Source of the DNA: JAZGGS01 sp963764825
GTDB taxonomy: Bacteria; Bacteroidota; Ignavibacteria; Ignavibacteriales; Ignavibacteriaceae
Direction: 5' to 3'
Assembly (NCBI GenBank): GCA_963764825.1
Contig: CAVXUA010000010.1
Span: 46,118-110,117, forward strand
Length of the DNA stretch: 64,000 nucleotides
Part shown: one piece after another, positions 41,770 through 50,215 of the stretch
Layout of the letters: every line of letters starts with the position of its first letter
Position numbering within the stretch: the first letter of the stretch is position 1
Translations under genes and position numbers: made by a program
The notes under the pieces: generated by a model
The model's input: only the letters and a program-made list of their open reading frames with translations
Told to the model about the DNA's origin: nothing
Database searches by the model: none

Positions 41770-42690
41770 TTAGCTTAAATCCTTACCAAATGAATTAACT
41801 GTAAAAACCGGACAGGAAGCCATCCTTACAACTTTTTCTGTTACACTTCCAAGCAGCAGATGTTTAATGCCGGTTAATCCGTGAGTAGCAATAACAACCA
41901 GGTCGCTTAAATTCTCATTTGCAAATTTAATTATATCGTTTGCTGCCTGCCCCCCTTTCACAATTATTCCCGTCTTCTCTTTGGATACTCCTGTTTCCTC
42001 AATCAACTTTTCTATTCTTCTCCTGCAATCTGTTTCTATACCAGGAACAAGATCAAATATTGAAGACTTACCTGATAGTGAAAAAGCAGGGTGTATAGTA
42101 TCTTCAATTACATGTAATATCTGAATGCTTGCATTATAAGATTCGGCAATTTCTTTTGCATAGATGAGTGCCTTTTTAGAATGATCTGAAAAGTCTATCG
42201 GCACTAGTATATGCTCAAATAATTTAATAGGTTTTATTTCTTCAGATTCGCGAATGGTGAAAACCGGGCATTCAGCCAATCGAACTACTTCCTCTGATGC
42301 GCTTCCCAAAAGTAAATGTTCAATTCCTCTTCTGCCATGCGTTCCCATCACAATCAAATCGATACCGTTTTTGGAAGAATATTCTAAAATTGCCGGGGCT
42401 GCTGAGATTGCACGTTTTTGTTTTACTATTATTTCCATATCATCGTTTCCATGAGCATTGGCAACAGTGTTCAATTGAATCTCGGCTTTCTCTTCCAATT
42501 TTCTTATCAGGTCTTCCGTTTCTGCTAACTCATTGCTTAGTACATCTGGTTGGTCTTTATAAAGAGTTACAACATGTAAAAGATGAAGTGCTGCCTGGTA
42601 CTTCTCTGCAAGGTAAACAGCATGAGTTAGTGCTTGATCGGCACAGCGGGAAAAATCTGTAGGGAATAATATATTTTTCAATTTGATCAT
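41770..42690 (-). CDS. tandem universal stress protein
   Basis: 306 aa, two UspA domains (about 4-148 and 158-300). Each ends with the nucleotide-binding pattern G-2x-G-9x-GS or a near version: 'GTHGRRGIEHLLLGSASEEV' in the first, 'ATHGLTGIKHLLLGSVTEKV' in the second, where the first Gly is Ala. This suggests ATP binding mainly by domain one. Intact frame. Its promoter lies in the AT-rich interval to 42902. Confidence 0.92.
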   Translation of the reverse strand: MIKLKNILFPTDFSRCADQALTHAVYLAEKYQAALHLLHVVTLYKDQPDVLSNELAETEDLIRKLEEKAEIQLNTVANAHGNDDMEIIVKQKRAISAAPAILEYSSKNGIDLIVMGTHGRRGIEHLLLGSASEEVVRLAECPVFTIRESEEIKPIKLFEHILVPIDFSDHSKKALIYAKEIAESYNASIQILHVIEDTIHPAFSLSGKSSIFDLVPGIETDCRRRIEKLIEETGVSKEKTGIIVKGGQAANDIIKFANENLSDLVVIATHGLTGIKHLLLGSVTEKVVRMASCPVFTVNSFGKDLS

Positions 42691-42932
42691 CTTTATTTAC
42701 CTCTTCTTAAATGGCATTTATTCTCAACAATTATTATTCAGTAATACTTGTTCTTCTAATTTAATAGATTAAATAATTTAAAACTTCCTACTATTTTAAT
42801 TTATGATAAATTTTGAATAATACAATTTATTTAATTCTGGTATTGAATAAATTTTACCAAACTCTTTAAACTTGCCAATAATTTAACCATATTTAATTTA
42901 CATTGATAATAAATTCTAAACAGGAGGAAGTT

Positions 42933-43712
42933 ATGAAAGAGGAACTTTCACTTGAATTTGAAAATAACGATTTCAGATGTTCTGTTGATGGAGAAATTGC
43001 AATCGTTAAAGTTAAATGCAACGCATTCTACTCGCTCACCGATCTTGATATAAGCCGCAGAATATTATACTGGTTCGATCTTGTGGCAGAAGAAGATAAA
43101 ATTAAAGCAATCCTAATACTTAATGAAAAGGGATGTTTTGGTAATACTGCATACGAGGTATTTTTATCCAGTGTAACCGGTAAAGATTTTTCTTCTAAAA
43201 AACCGTACGAAATTTCATCCGGAGAGAGAGTAAACATTCGCGCCCGAGAAGTGAACATTCTAAACAGTTTTATTATGGCTACTACAAACTTTCGCAGGTT
43301 GGTAGTATCCGGACTAAATGGAACAATAGTAACACCTTTTTTTGGTGCCAGCTTAGCATCCAATTTCAGGTTTGCTTCTAAAGATTGTGTAATCTCTTTA
43401 TCTCACGCAAAATATGGTTTACGCGCAGGAGGAGCTTTGCCGTTCTTCCTTCCCAAATATATTGGATTAGGAAAAGCTACTGATTATATATTTAACGGGG
43501 GTGAAATCCCTGCAAAAAAAGCAGTCGATTTAGGATTACTCAATAAGTTACTTCCTGAAGAAAATTTTGATGAAGCCTGCATTAAAGAAACCAGGAAACT
43601 TTGCACTGCTGGAGCCAGGTATTTACGTTGGACAAAGGAATTACTCATTCCCTATAAAAGGGAATTAGTTGATTACCTTCATCAAGAAGAAAAGTTTATT
43701 GAACACTATTAA
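42933..43712 (+). CDS. crotonase-superfamily protein lacking the usual hydratase glutamates
   Basis: 259 aa from the ATG at 42933, which has a strong AGGAGGA site. The crotonase fold is clear: 'IKAILILNEKGCFGNTAYEV', 'GLNGTIVTPFFGASLASNFR', 'YGLRAGGALPFFLPKYIGLG' and 'NGGEIPAKKAVDLGLLNKLL'. In enoyl-CoA hydratase the second block carries one catalytic Glu and the 'PE..xG' block the other; here these read 'GASLAS' and 'LSHAKYG', so both are missing. A hydratase function is therefore unlikely; another acyl-CoA reaction or binding role is possible. It stands alone. Confidence 0.8.
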   Translation: MKEELSLEFENNDFRCSVDGEIAIVKVKCNAFYSLTDLDISRRILYWFDLVAEEDKIKAILILNEKGCFGNTAYEVFLSSVTGKDFSSKKPYEISSGERVNIRAREVNILNSFIMATTNFRRLVVSGLNGTIVTPFFGASLASNFRFASKDCVISLSHAKYGLRAGGALPFFLPKYIGLGKATDYIFNGGEIPAKKAVDLGLLNKLLPEENFDEACIKETRKLCTAGARYLRWTKELLIPYKRELVDYLHQEEKFIEHY

Positions 43713-43772
43713 GAGATATAAAATTATAAAGTAACAGTGAAATTAATCGCAGGCACTTTTGTGTAGATCATT

Positions 43773-44888
43773 TTAATACCAAAAATGAAATTGTAATACA
43801 AATGAATCATTTGGAACAACCGGATCTTCAATTACAAACCTGTATTGAGGTCTAACTTCAATAAAACTATATGGCATAAATTCAAAACCAAGTATTAAGT
43901 GAGCAATATCATCTTTATCAATAGCTATATCAGGATCCAACCAATCATAACGAGCATAAGCTTCCAGCCCTATCATAATAACGTAAGCAGCTTCTACCAT
44001 AAGCATATTTGATTCAGTATTTAGTGATAGAAGATCGTTTGCTCTATCGAATTCTGCTAAAACTGAAAAGTTTTCATAACCAATTCCTGCAAAACCACCA
44101 TAAAAATTTGTTGTTCTCGGTACCTTTGCGGCTGCATATGAACCACCGAATAAAAATCCAACTTTTCCAATTGCAGGATCAAATTCCAACCTTGCAGTAT
44201 ATGTAGGATCTTTAGTAAATGTTCGGTTTGCAGATAAGTTTGATCCGGCGCTAGCAGTTAAGAATGCCCAATCACTAACGTAAATTCCAGCTTCCATTCC
44301 TGCCTCGGTGTAAAAAGGATTGTAAATTAATCCCTGCCTTGCTCCATTTGTAAATAGCAAGAAAAAATCACCCCCTCGTGTATAAGCTGTATGATCATCT
44401 GTGCGTATTCCAAAGTTAGGTTGAAACGACCCTGCTTTTATATAACCATTATTTGGCAAAATGTGAGCAACACCGTATGCTTCCCAAATTTGCTGGACGA
44501 AATCATACCTAGAAAGAATATTTATTTTTTTCGCTAAGGCTACATTTAGATAAATCGAGCCGGTCATTTGCTGGAAATCACTTTTCTCCTTTTCTTCAGA
44601 ATATAAAATTTGGGTTCTGTAATCGAGCCCGAAAGAAATGTTATCTCCGATTTTTGGAGTCATGGTAAAATCTTTATCACGTGGTGAAATCAAGCTCAGC
44701 ATGTTCTTCCCAAAATGCCAGCCGTTTTCGTTTCTAATAATTCCACCTGTTGGATTATAATGGCAGTCAATACATTTATCACTTAATCTGACTGCAAACC
44801 TAGGTAATGAAAACGCTTGAGAACTTAGAAGGAAAAGTAAAATACACCAAAAAAATACTTTCAGAAGTTTCATTTTAATCCTTTTCAA
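43773..44888 (-). CDS. outer-membrane barrel with N-terminal single-haem motif
   Basis: 371 aa. The signal peptide covers about residues 1-28. A single haem c site, CIDCH (Cys39-His43), is followed by 'YNPTGGIIRNENGWHFGKN'. The remaining 300 residues are amphipathic strands ending in 'FVLQFHFWY', with a terminal aromatic as in outer-membrane porins. This joins a small cytochrome-like plug to a barrel. A role in electron exchange across the outer membrane is inference. Intact frame, isolated gene. Confidence 0.75.
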   Translation of the reverse strand: MKRIKMKLLKVFFWCILLFLLSSQAFSLPRFAVRLSDKCIDCHYNPTGGIIRNENGWHFGKNMLSLISPRDKDFTMTPKIGDNISFGLDYRTQILYSEEKEKSDFQQMTGSIYLNVALAKKINILSRYDFVQQIWEAYGVAHILPNNGYIKAGSFQPNFGIRTDDHTAYTRGGDFFLLFTNGARQGLIYNPFYTEAGMEAGIYVSDWAFLTASAGSNLSANRTFTKDPTYTARLEFDPAIGKVGFLFGGSYAAAKVPRTTNFYGGFAGIGYENFSVLAEFDRANDLLSLNTESNMLMVEAAYVIMIGLEAYARYDWLDPDIAIDKDDIAHLILGFEFMPYSFIEVRPQYRFVIEDPVVPNDSFVLQFHFWY

Positions 44889-45138
44889 TAAAATATATGT
44901 GTGACCACACGCAACAATGCTAAGATATAATATTAATTACTTCATTCCAAATATTTGCGGTTATAGAAATAATTTTTGTCATATCAATTACATTTTTTGA
45001 TGAATAGCAATCACTGTTTATTTTTATAATTTTATAAATAAACAGGGATCATTTTAACTTTTTATAATATTCCTGCAAATCATTTCTTATCTTTATACGT
45101 CTTTTTTCAAAACATTAAATAGTTCATTTTCTGATCAA

Positions 45139-45816
45139 ATGTTAGACAACAATAAAATTAAATTGTTAAAGGGCGCTCTAGCAAACCAACCTTCTGTTTT
45201 AGCGAAGGATAAGTATTTCAACTCAGCAGTTCTTGTTTCGCTGCTGTTTATAAATGATGAGTGCAATTTTTTATTTGAAAAAAGATCCGGTAATATACGG
45301 CAGGGCGGGGAAGTGAGCTTTCCAGGGGGAGAAATTGATGCTCAACTTGATAATAATTTAAAAGATACTGCAATACGAGAAACCGTTGAAGAACTTGGAA
45401 TTGTAGTAGATCAGGTGGAAATTATAGGAGAAATGGGCACACTTGTAGCGCCGATGGGAGTTACGGTTGATCCCTATGTAGGAAAACTCGATATTAATTC
45501 TATTGAGGAACTGCATATAGATTCTAAAGAAGTTGAAAAAGTATTTACAATCCCGGTTTCATTTTTTTTGGAGAATCAGCCAAGTACTTATTATATAAAT
45601 CTACGAGCTCATCCTTATGAAATTGATGATGAAGGAAATAAAATTGAGCTATTGCCTGTAAAAAAGCTTGGCTTGCCAAATCGTTATGCTGATCCCTGGC
45701 GGAAAGCACGGCATCGGGTTCTTATTTATAACACTCCTGGCGAAATTGTTTGGGGTATAACAGCAGAAATTGTGTACGAGTTTTGTAAACTAATTGTTGA
45801 TTCTGAAATATGTTAA
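45139..45816 (+). CDS. Nudix hydrolase, CoA-pyrophosphatase type
   Basis: 225 aa. The Nudix box runs through 'FPGGEIDAQ' and 'TAIRETVEELGI', spaced as GX5EX7REUXEEXGU, with a few extra residues between the Gly and the Arg-Glu. 'GEVSFPGGE' is typical of the NudL/CoA diphosphatase group. It is the first gene of a tightly packed operon; its stop overlaps the next ATG. Confidence 0.85.
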   Translation: MLDNNKIKLLKGALANQPSVLAKDKYFNSAVLVSLLFINDECNFLFEKRSGNIRQGGEVSFPGGEIDAQLDNNLKDTAIRETVEELGIVVDQVEIIGEMGTLVAPMGVTVDPYVGKLDINSIEELHIDSKEVEKVFTIPVSFFLENQPSTYYINLRAHPYEIDDEGNKIELLPVKKLGLPNRYADPWRKARHRVLIYNTPGEIVWGITAEIVYEFCKLIVDSEIC

Positions 45817-46487
45817 ATAATATTTTAAAGTACGATCATATAATATGGGATTGGAATGGAACGCTTCTCAATGATGTCGAATTGTGCGCTTCTATAATGA
45901 ATGGTCTTTTAAGAAAAGAATCTCTTCCTGAAATATCTCTAAATAAATACCGCGAAATATTTACGTTTCCAGTTGAAGAGTATTACAAACTCGCAGGGCA
46001 TAACTTTGAAAATAATTCGTTTAAGAATCTTGGAAGAGAATTTATGCTTGAATACGAAGAGAGAAAAAGTGATTGTGTTTTATATCCATCTGTAATTGAG
46101 TCTATGCAGCTTCTACAGTCGAAAGGGAAAAAACAATATTTACTTTCAGCATATAAGCACGAAAACCTTGAAGGAATCGTTAGATCGTTTAAGATAGAGA
46201 GCTATTTTGAGCATGTAGCCGGGCTGGATAATATTTATGCGGGAAGTAAATTGGAACTTGGAAAAGAAATGATTAAAAAGATTAATCCAAACGGTGGTGA
46301 TGAAAATATTTTATTGATTGGAGATACAGCCCACGATCTGGAAGTTGCAAATGAAGTTGGTATTGATTGCGTGCTTATCTCCGAAGGACATCAAAATAAA
46401 GAGCGCTTGTTGAGATTAGGAGTTTCTGTTATGAACAACCTTACGGAGTTTAAAGAAGTATTATTAAGAGAAGGAAAAAACAATTGA
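45810..46487 (+). CDS. HAD-superfamily phosphatase
   Basis: 225 aa. Motif I is 'IIWDWNGTLLND' with the nucleophilic Asp, motif II 'YLLSAYKHE' and the C-terminal 'LLIGDTAHDLEVANEVGIDC' has the metal-binding Asp pair. This is the phosphoglycolate phosphatase-like layout; the substrate is unknown. It overlaps the Nudix gene by seven bases and LemA by four. Confidence 0.88.
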   Translation: MLNNILKYDHIIWDWNGTLLNDVELCASIMNGLLRKESLPEISLNKYREIFTFPVEEYYKLAGHNFENNSFKNLGREFMLEYEERKSDCVLYPSVIESMQLLQSKGKKQYLLSAYKHENLEGIVRSFKIESYFEHVAGLDNIYAGSKLELGKEMIKKINPNGGDENILLIGDTAHDLEVANEVGIDCVLISEGHQNKERLLRLGVSVMNNLTEFKEVLLREGKNN

Positions 46488-47032
46488 TAACAATTTCCAT
46501 TATGGCAGCTGGTTTAATTCTTATATGGTTTATAATTATTTATAATCTTTTTATAAGAAACAGGAACTTAATGAAGGAAGCGTGGAGCGGAATAGATGTG
46601 CAGCTAAAGAGAAGGCATAATTTAATCCCGAATCTTGTTACAACTGTAAAAGGTTATAGCAAACACGAAAGAAATTTATTTGAGGATATAACAGAAAAGA
46701 GAGCTAAATCAACACAGGTTGAAAATATTAAAGATAAATCTACTGCCGAAACTGATCTATCGGGCATGTTAAAAAACTTATTTGCTGTTGTTGAAGATTA
46801 TCCTGATTTGAAAGCGAACGAAAATTTTCTTGATCTTCAAAATCAATTAACTGAAATAGAAGACCAGATTCAATTATCAAGGCGATATTACAACGGAACT
46901 GTAAGAAATTTTAACATAAGAGTAGAATCATTTCCAAATAATATCATTGCAGGCATGTTCAAGTTTCAACCTGAAGAATTTTTTGAAATTACATTTGCAA
47001 CCGAAAGAAAAACTCCGGAAGTAAAATTATGA
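46484..47032 (+). CDS. lemA: LemA-family protein
   Basis: 182 aa. One N-terminal membrane helix ('MAAGLILIWFIIIYNLFI'), then 'MKEAWSGIDVQLKRRHNLIP', the LemA signature, and coiled-coil helices ending 'YYNGTVRNFNIRVESFPNNI'. A TTG at 46484 is the start, overlapping the HAD stop. LemA proteins sit in the inner membrane with the helical body on the periplasmic side; the role is unclear. The gene pair LemA-DUF2207 is common. Confidence 0.92.
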   Translation: MITISIMAAGLILIWFIIIYNLFIRNRNLMKEAWSGIDVQLKRRHNLIPNLVTTVKGYSKHERNLFEDITEKRAKSTQVENIKDKSTAETDLSGMLKNLFAVVEDYPDLKANENFLDLQNQLTEIEDQIQLSRRYYNGTVRNFNIRVESFPNNIIAGMFKFQPEEFFEITFATERKTPEVKL

Positions 47033-48975
47033 TCTATAAATCTTTGCTCCTTTCTGTTTTATTAATTCTTATTTCAATTACCTTTTCATATTCAGCTGGA
47101 AATCATTTCAATAACCGCGAACGAATAATTTCGTATGACAGCGATATTACCATTAACAAAGATGGTTCGATGGATGTTGTTGAAGTAATTAAAGTTCATA
47201 GCGAAGCTGTGAAGATTAAACGTGGTATTTTTAGAGATTTCCCCACTAAGTACGAAGATAAATATGGAAACAACATCGTAATTAAATTCGAAGTGATTGA
47301 AATCCTTCGTGATGGGAGAGGGGAGAGCTATCACACAGAAAGTCAATCAAACGGAGTTCGAGTATACATAGGCGATAGTAATGTTTTCTTGAAATCGGGT
47401 GATTACTCTTATACAATTAAGTATAAAACAAACAGGCAGATAGGTTTTTTTGAAGACTTCGATGAACTTTATTGGAATGTTACAGGCAACGGCTGGGATT
47501 TTGTAATTGAAAATGCAAGCGTGGTTGTTAATCTTCCTAATGGTATAAACCGAAGTGAAATTAAGATTGATGGATTTACCGGTTACCAGGGTTCAGCGGA
47601 AAAAGACTATAAAGGTGAAATATTAAGCAGTTCCAAAGTTAAACTGAAAACTACAAGAAAGTTAAATTCTACAGAGGGTTTTACTATCCTTGTTCAATTT
47701 CCTAAAGGATTTGTTAACGAACCTTCAGCAAGCGATAAGTTTGGATATTTTATTCAGGATAATATTCCATCAATTATTGGATTAATAGGAGTTGTAATTC
47801 TGCTCATATATTATTCTTTAATTTGGTTGAAGGTAGGAAAGGATCCGCAGAAAGGTACAATAATTCCTCTGTTTGAACCACCATCAAATATATCTCCCGC
47901 AGCTGCAAGATTTCTAACCGAAATGGGTTATGATGATAAAGTTTTTACTTCTGCCATTATAAATCTTGCAGTTAAAGGATTTATTAAGATTGAAGAGGAT
48001 GATAGTGACTATTCCCTGGTAAAGATAGGGAACGGCAATGGAGAATTATCCAAAGATGAAAAGAAATTATATTCTAAATTATCTTTCAAGAAGAAAACAT
48101 CCCTGTTTGATGGTAAGGAGAAATTGCAGTTAGAGCTTAAACAGGAGAATCACGCTGTTATTAAGAAGTCTATAACTACTTTAAAAAAATCTTTAAAAAA
48201 CAGTTATGAGAAAACTTACTTTATTACAAACCTAAAATATTTTATCCTCGGTATGGTAATTTCCGTAATAATTCTTATTGCTGCTGCAATGTATTCTTCC
48301 GCAGATCTTACATTTAGTTTAGTATGGACTACTTTTTGGAGTATGGGTGTGTCGATTTTACTTTTTACAGTTTTTAAAGCGTGGCGCGGTGTGGTTGCAA
48401 GAGGAAAAGTGAAGGTGGGAGGAATTCTAGCAGCTATATTTATAACTCTATTTTCAATTCCATTTGTAGCTGGTGAAATATTTGGATTATTTCTACTTGC
48501 AACGGAAGGTTCTCCTTTGCTTATTGTAGTTATTGGAATCATCGCTTTGGCAAATGTTATTTTCTATCATCTTTTAAAAGCCCCTACACTTCTCGGTAGA
48601 AAATTAATGGACCAGATAGAAGGATTTAAAATGTATCTTTCTGTTGCAGAGGTTGATAACCTGGTAAAAGCCACTCTGCCTGAAAAAACTACCCAACTCT
48701 TTGAAAAATACCTTCCCTATGCTCTTGCTCTTAATGTAGAAAATGAATGGTCTGAAAAGTTTTCAGATATGCTTGCTGAGATCAACGACTATTCGCCCGA
48801 CTGGTATAATGGTGCAGCAATTAGTACTTTAGGAGCAGCAGGATTTGCATCCTCACTTGGGAGCAGCTTTTCAAGTACAATTTCGTCTTCTTCCACAGCA
48901 CCTGGATCATCTTCAGGCAGCAGTGGTGGATCCTCAGGAGGAGGTGGTGGAGGCGGAGGTGGTGGAGGATGGTAA
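47029..48975 (+). CDS. DUF2207 membrane protein
   Basis: 648 aa. Signal peptide, then a periplasmic DUF2207 beta domain (about 35-240) beginning 'ERIISYDSDITINKDGSMDV'. A membrane helix near 245-265 is followed by a cytosolic part and a helical hairpin near 395-505. The tail is low-complexity Ser then Gly ('SGGSSGGGGGGGGGGGW'), a feature known in this family. The ATG overlaps the LemA stop (ATGA), so it is translationally coupled. Function of the family is unknown; pairing with LemA points to an envelope complex. Confidence 0.92.
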   Translation: MIYKSLLLSVLLILISITFSYSAGNHFNNRERIISYDSDITINKDGSMDVVEVIKVHSEAVKIKRGIFRDFPTKYEDKYGNNIVIKFEVIEILRDGRGESYHTESQSNGVRVYIGDSNVFLKSGDYSYTIKYKTNRQIGFFEDFDELYWNVTGNGWDFVIENASVVVNLPNGINRSEIKIDGFTGYQGSAEKDYKGEILSSSKVKLKTTRKLNSTEGFTILVQFPKGFVNEPSASDKFGYFIQDNIPSIIGLIGVVILLIYYSLIWLKVGKDPQKGTIIPLFEPPSNISPAAARFLTEMGYDDKVFTSAIINLAVKGFIKIEEDDSDYSLVKIGNGNGELSKDEKKLYSKLSFKKKTSLFDGKEKLQLELKQENHAVIKKSITTLKKSLKNSYEKTYFITNLKYFILGMVISVIILIAAAMYSSADLTFSLVWTTFWSMGVSILLFTVFKAWRGVVARGKVKVGGILAAIFITLFSIPFVAGEIFGLFLLATEGSPLLIVVIGIIALANVIFYHLLKAPTLLGRKLMDQIEGFKMYLSVAEVDNLVKATLPEKTTQLFEKYLPYALALNVENEWSEKFSDMLAEINDYSPDWYNGAAISTLGAAGFASSLGSSFSSTISSSSTAPGSSSGSSGGSSGGGGGGGGGGGW

Positions 48976-49007
48976 TTATTTTATTAGATTTCGGAAGTTA
49001 ACATCTT

Positions 49008-50105
49008 TTAGTTTAATAGCTTATCTGCTAGTATATCAACAATTCTATTAGAAGCTTTACCATCCCAAAGTTCTGGAATTTGTCCGGATTTCCGTTTGCC
49101 GTTTAGAATTTCAATAGCAAGCACTTCCGCTTTTTCAAAATCATCTCCAACAAGATGATTCGTCCCAATTTCTACAGTAACGGGTCTTTCAGTTGTTTTC
49201 CGTGTGGTAATGCACTGAACTCCCAGGAATGTGCTCTCTTCCTGGATGCCCCCGCTATCCGTAATGATCAATTCTGAATTACGGAGCAAGCAAAGAAAAT
49301 CGAGGTAACCAATCGGATCGGTTAATAGCACATTTTCATTTAAACTTTTTATAAGCTTTTTGGATTCAAGATTTTTTCTTGTACGCGGATGGATTGGAAA
49401 AATAATTTTCCTTTTATGGGCTATAGAGTTTAACATATGTACTATTTTCTTTAGTTGAGAATCAGAATCAACATTACTTGGGCGGTGCATGGTAACAAGA
49501 ACAAAATTGCCGGGTTCTACATTAAAATCTTTTAATGTTGGCAAATGATTAGTTTGTTCCAGATGGTGAATAAGGTTATCTATCATAACATTACCAACAA
49601 AAAATACTTTCTCTTCCGGAACCCCTTCATTCTTGAGATTAGTAATACCACTATTTTCTGTTACAAAAAGTAATTCCGAAATGGAATCAGTAAGTACACG
49701 GTTTACTTCTTCAGGCATCTCTCTGTCAAAACTGCGCAATCCTGCTTCAACATGAACAGTTTTAATATGTAGTTTGGCAGCCGTTAAGCTGCAGGCAATA
49801 GTTGAATTAACATCGCCTACAACAAGTACGAGATCAGGTTTTTCTTTTAAAAGAATTTTCTCAAACTCAATCATAACTTTTCCAGTTTGTTCAGCATGAG
49901 AGCCGCTGCCAACTCCAAGGTAAAAATCAGGTTCAGGTAATTCTAGGTCTTCAAAAAATATCTTAGACATTTTTGCATCATAATGCTGTCCAGTATGGCA
50001 AATAAGGTGGTTTATTTTATCCCTGTATTTTTGAAATGCTTTATGTATTGGTGCAACTTTCATAAAATTAGGGCGCGCGCCAACAACGGAGATCACTTTT
50101 TTCAT
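49008..50105 (-). CDS. wecB: UDP-N-acetylglucosamine 2-epimerase, non-hydrolysing
   Basis: 365 aa, intact. 'VISVVGARPNFMKVAPIHKA', 'GDVNSTIACSLTAAKLHI', 'HVEAGLRSFDREMPEEVNRV' and 'ITDSGGIQEESTFLGVQ' are signature blocks with the catalytic Asp, Glu and His residues. It turns UDP-GlcNAc into UDP-ManNAc for surface polysaccharides. It is the first gene from the left of the polysaccharide region that runs to the window end. Confidence 0.95.
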   Translation of the reverse strand: MKKVISVVGARPNFMKVAPIHKAFQKYRDKINHLICHTGQHYDAKMSKIFFEDLELPEPDFYLGVGSGSHAEQTGKVMIEFEKILLKEKPDLVLVVGDVNSTIACSLTAAKLHIKTVHVEAGLRSFDREMPEEVNRVLTDSISELLFVTENSGITNLKNEGVPEEKVFFVGNVMIDNLIHHLEQTNHLPTLKDFNVEPGNFVLVTMHRPSNVDSDSQLKKIVHMLNSIAHKRKIIFPIHPRTRKNLESKKLIKSLNENVLLTDPIGYLDFLCLLRNSELIITDSGGIQEESTFLGVQCITTRKTTERPVTVEIGTNHLVGDDFEKAEVLAIEILNGKRKSGQIPELWDGKASNRIVDILADKLLN

Positions 50106-50126
50106 ATTTATTTAGCTAGTTATCTT

Positions 50127-50174
50127 AACAAAAAGAAATCCACTACCAGTAGATAAAAAAGAATGATAGTGGAT
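50127..50174 (-). terminator. terminator of the OmpA-family gene
   Basis: ATCCACTA (50138-50145) pairs with TAGTGGAT (50167-50174). On the minus strand the stem is followed by TTCTTTTTGTT. It sits between the OmpA gene and wecB. Confidence 0.75.
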
Positions 50175-50215
50175 TAAACCGTTAGAACTTAGATTAAATA
50201 TATTAAAATATTTAA

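Noticed and set aside
42254..42662. Plus-strand frames of 66 and 121 codons
   Set aside because: They mirror the intact UspA gene on the other strand and have no own signals.
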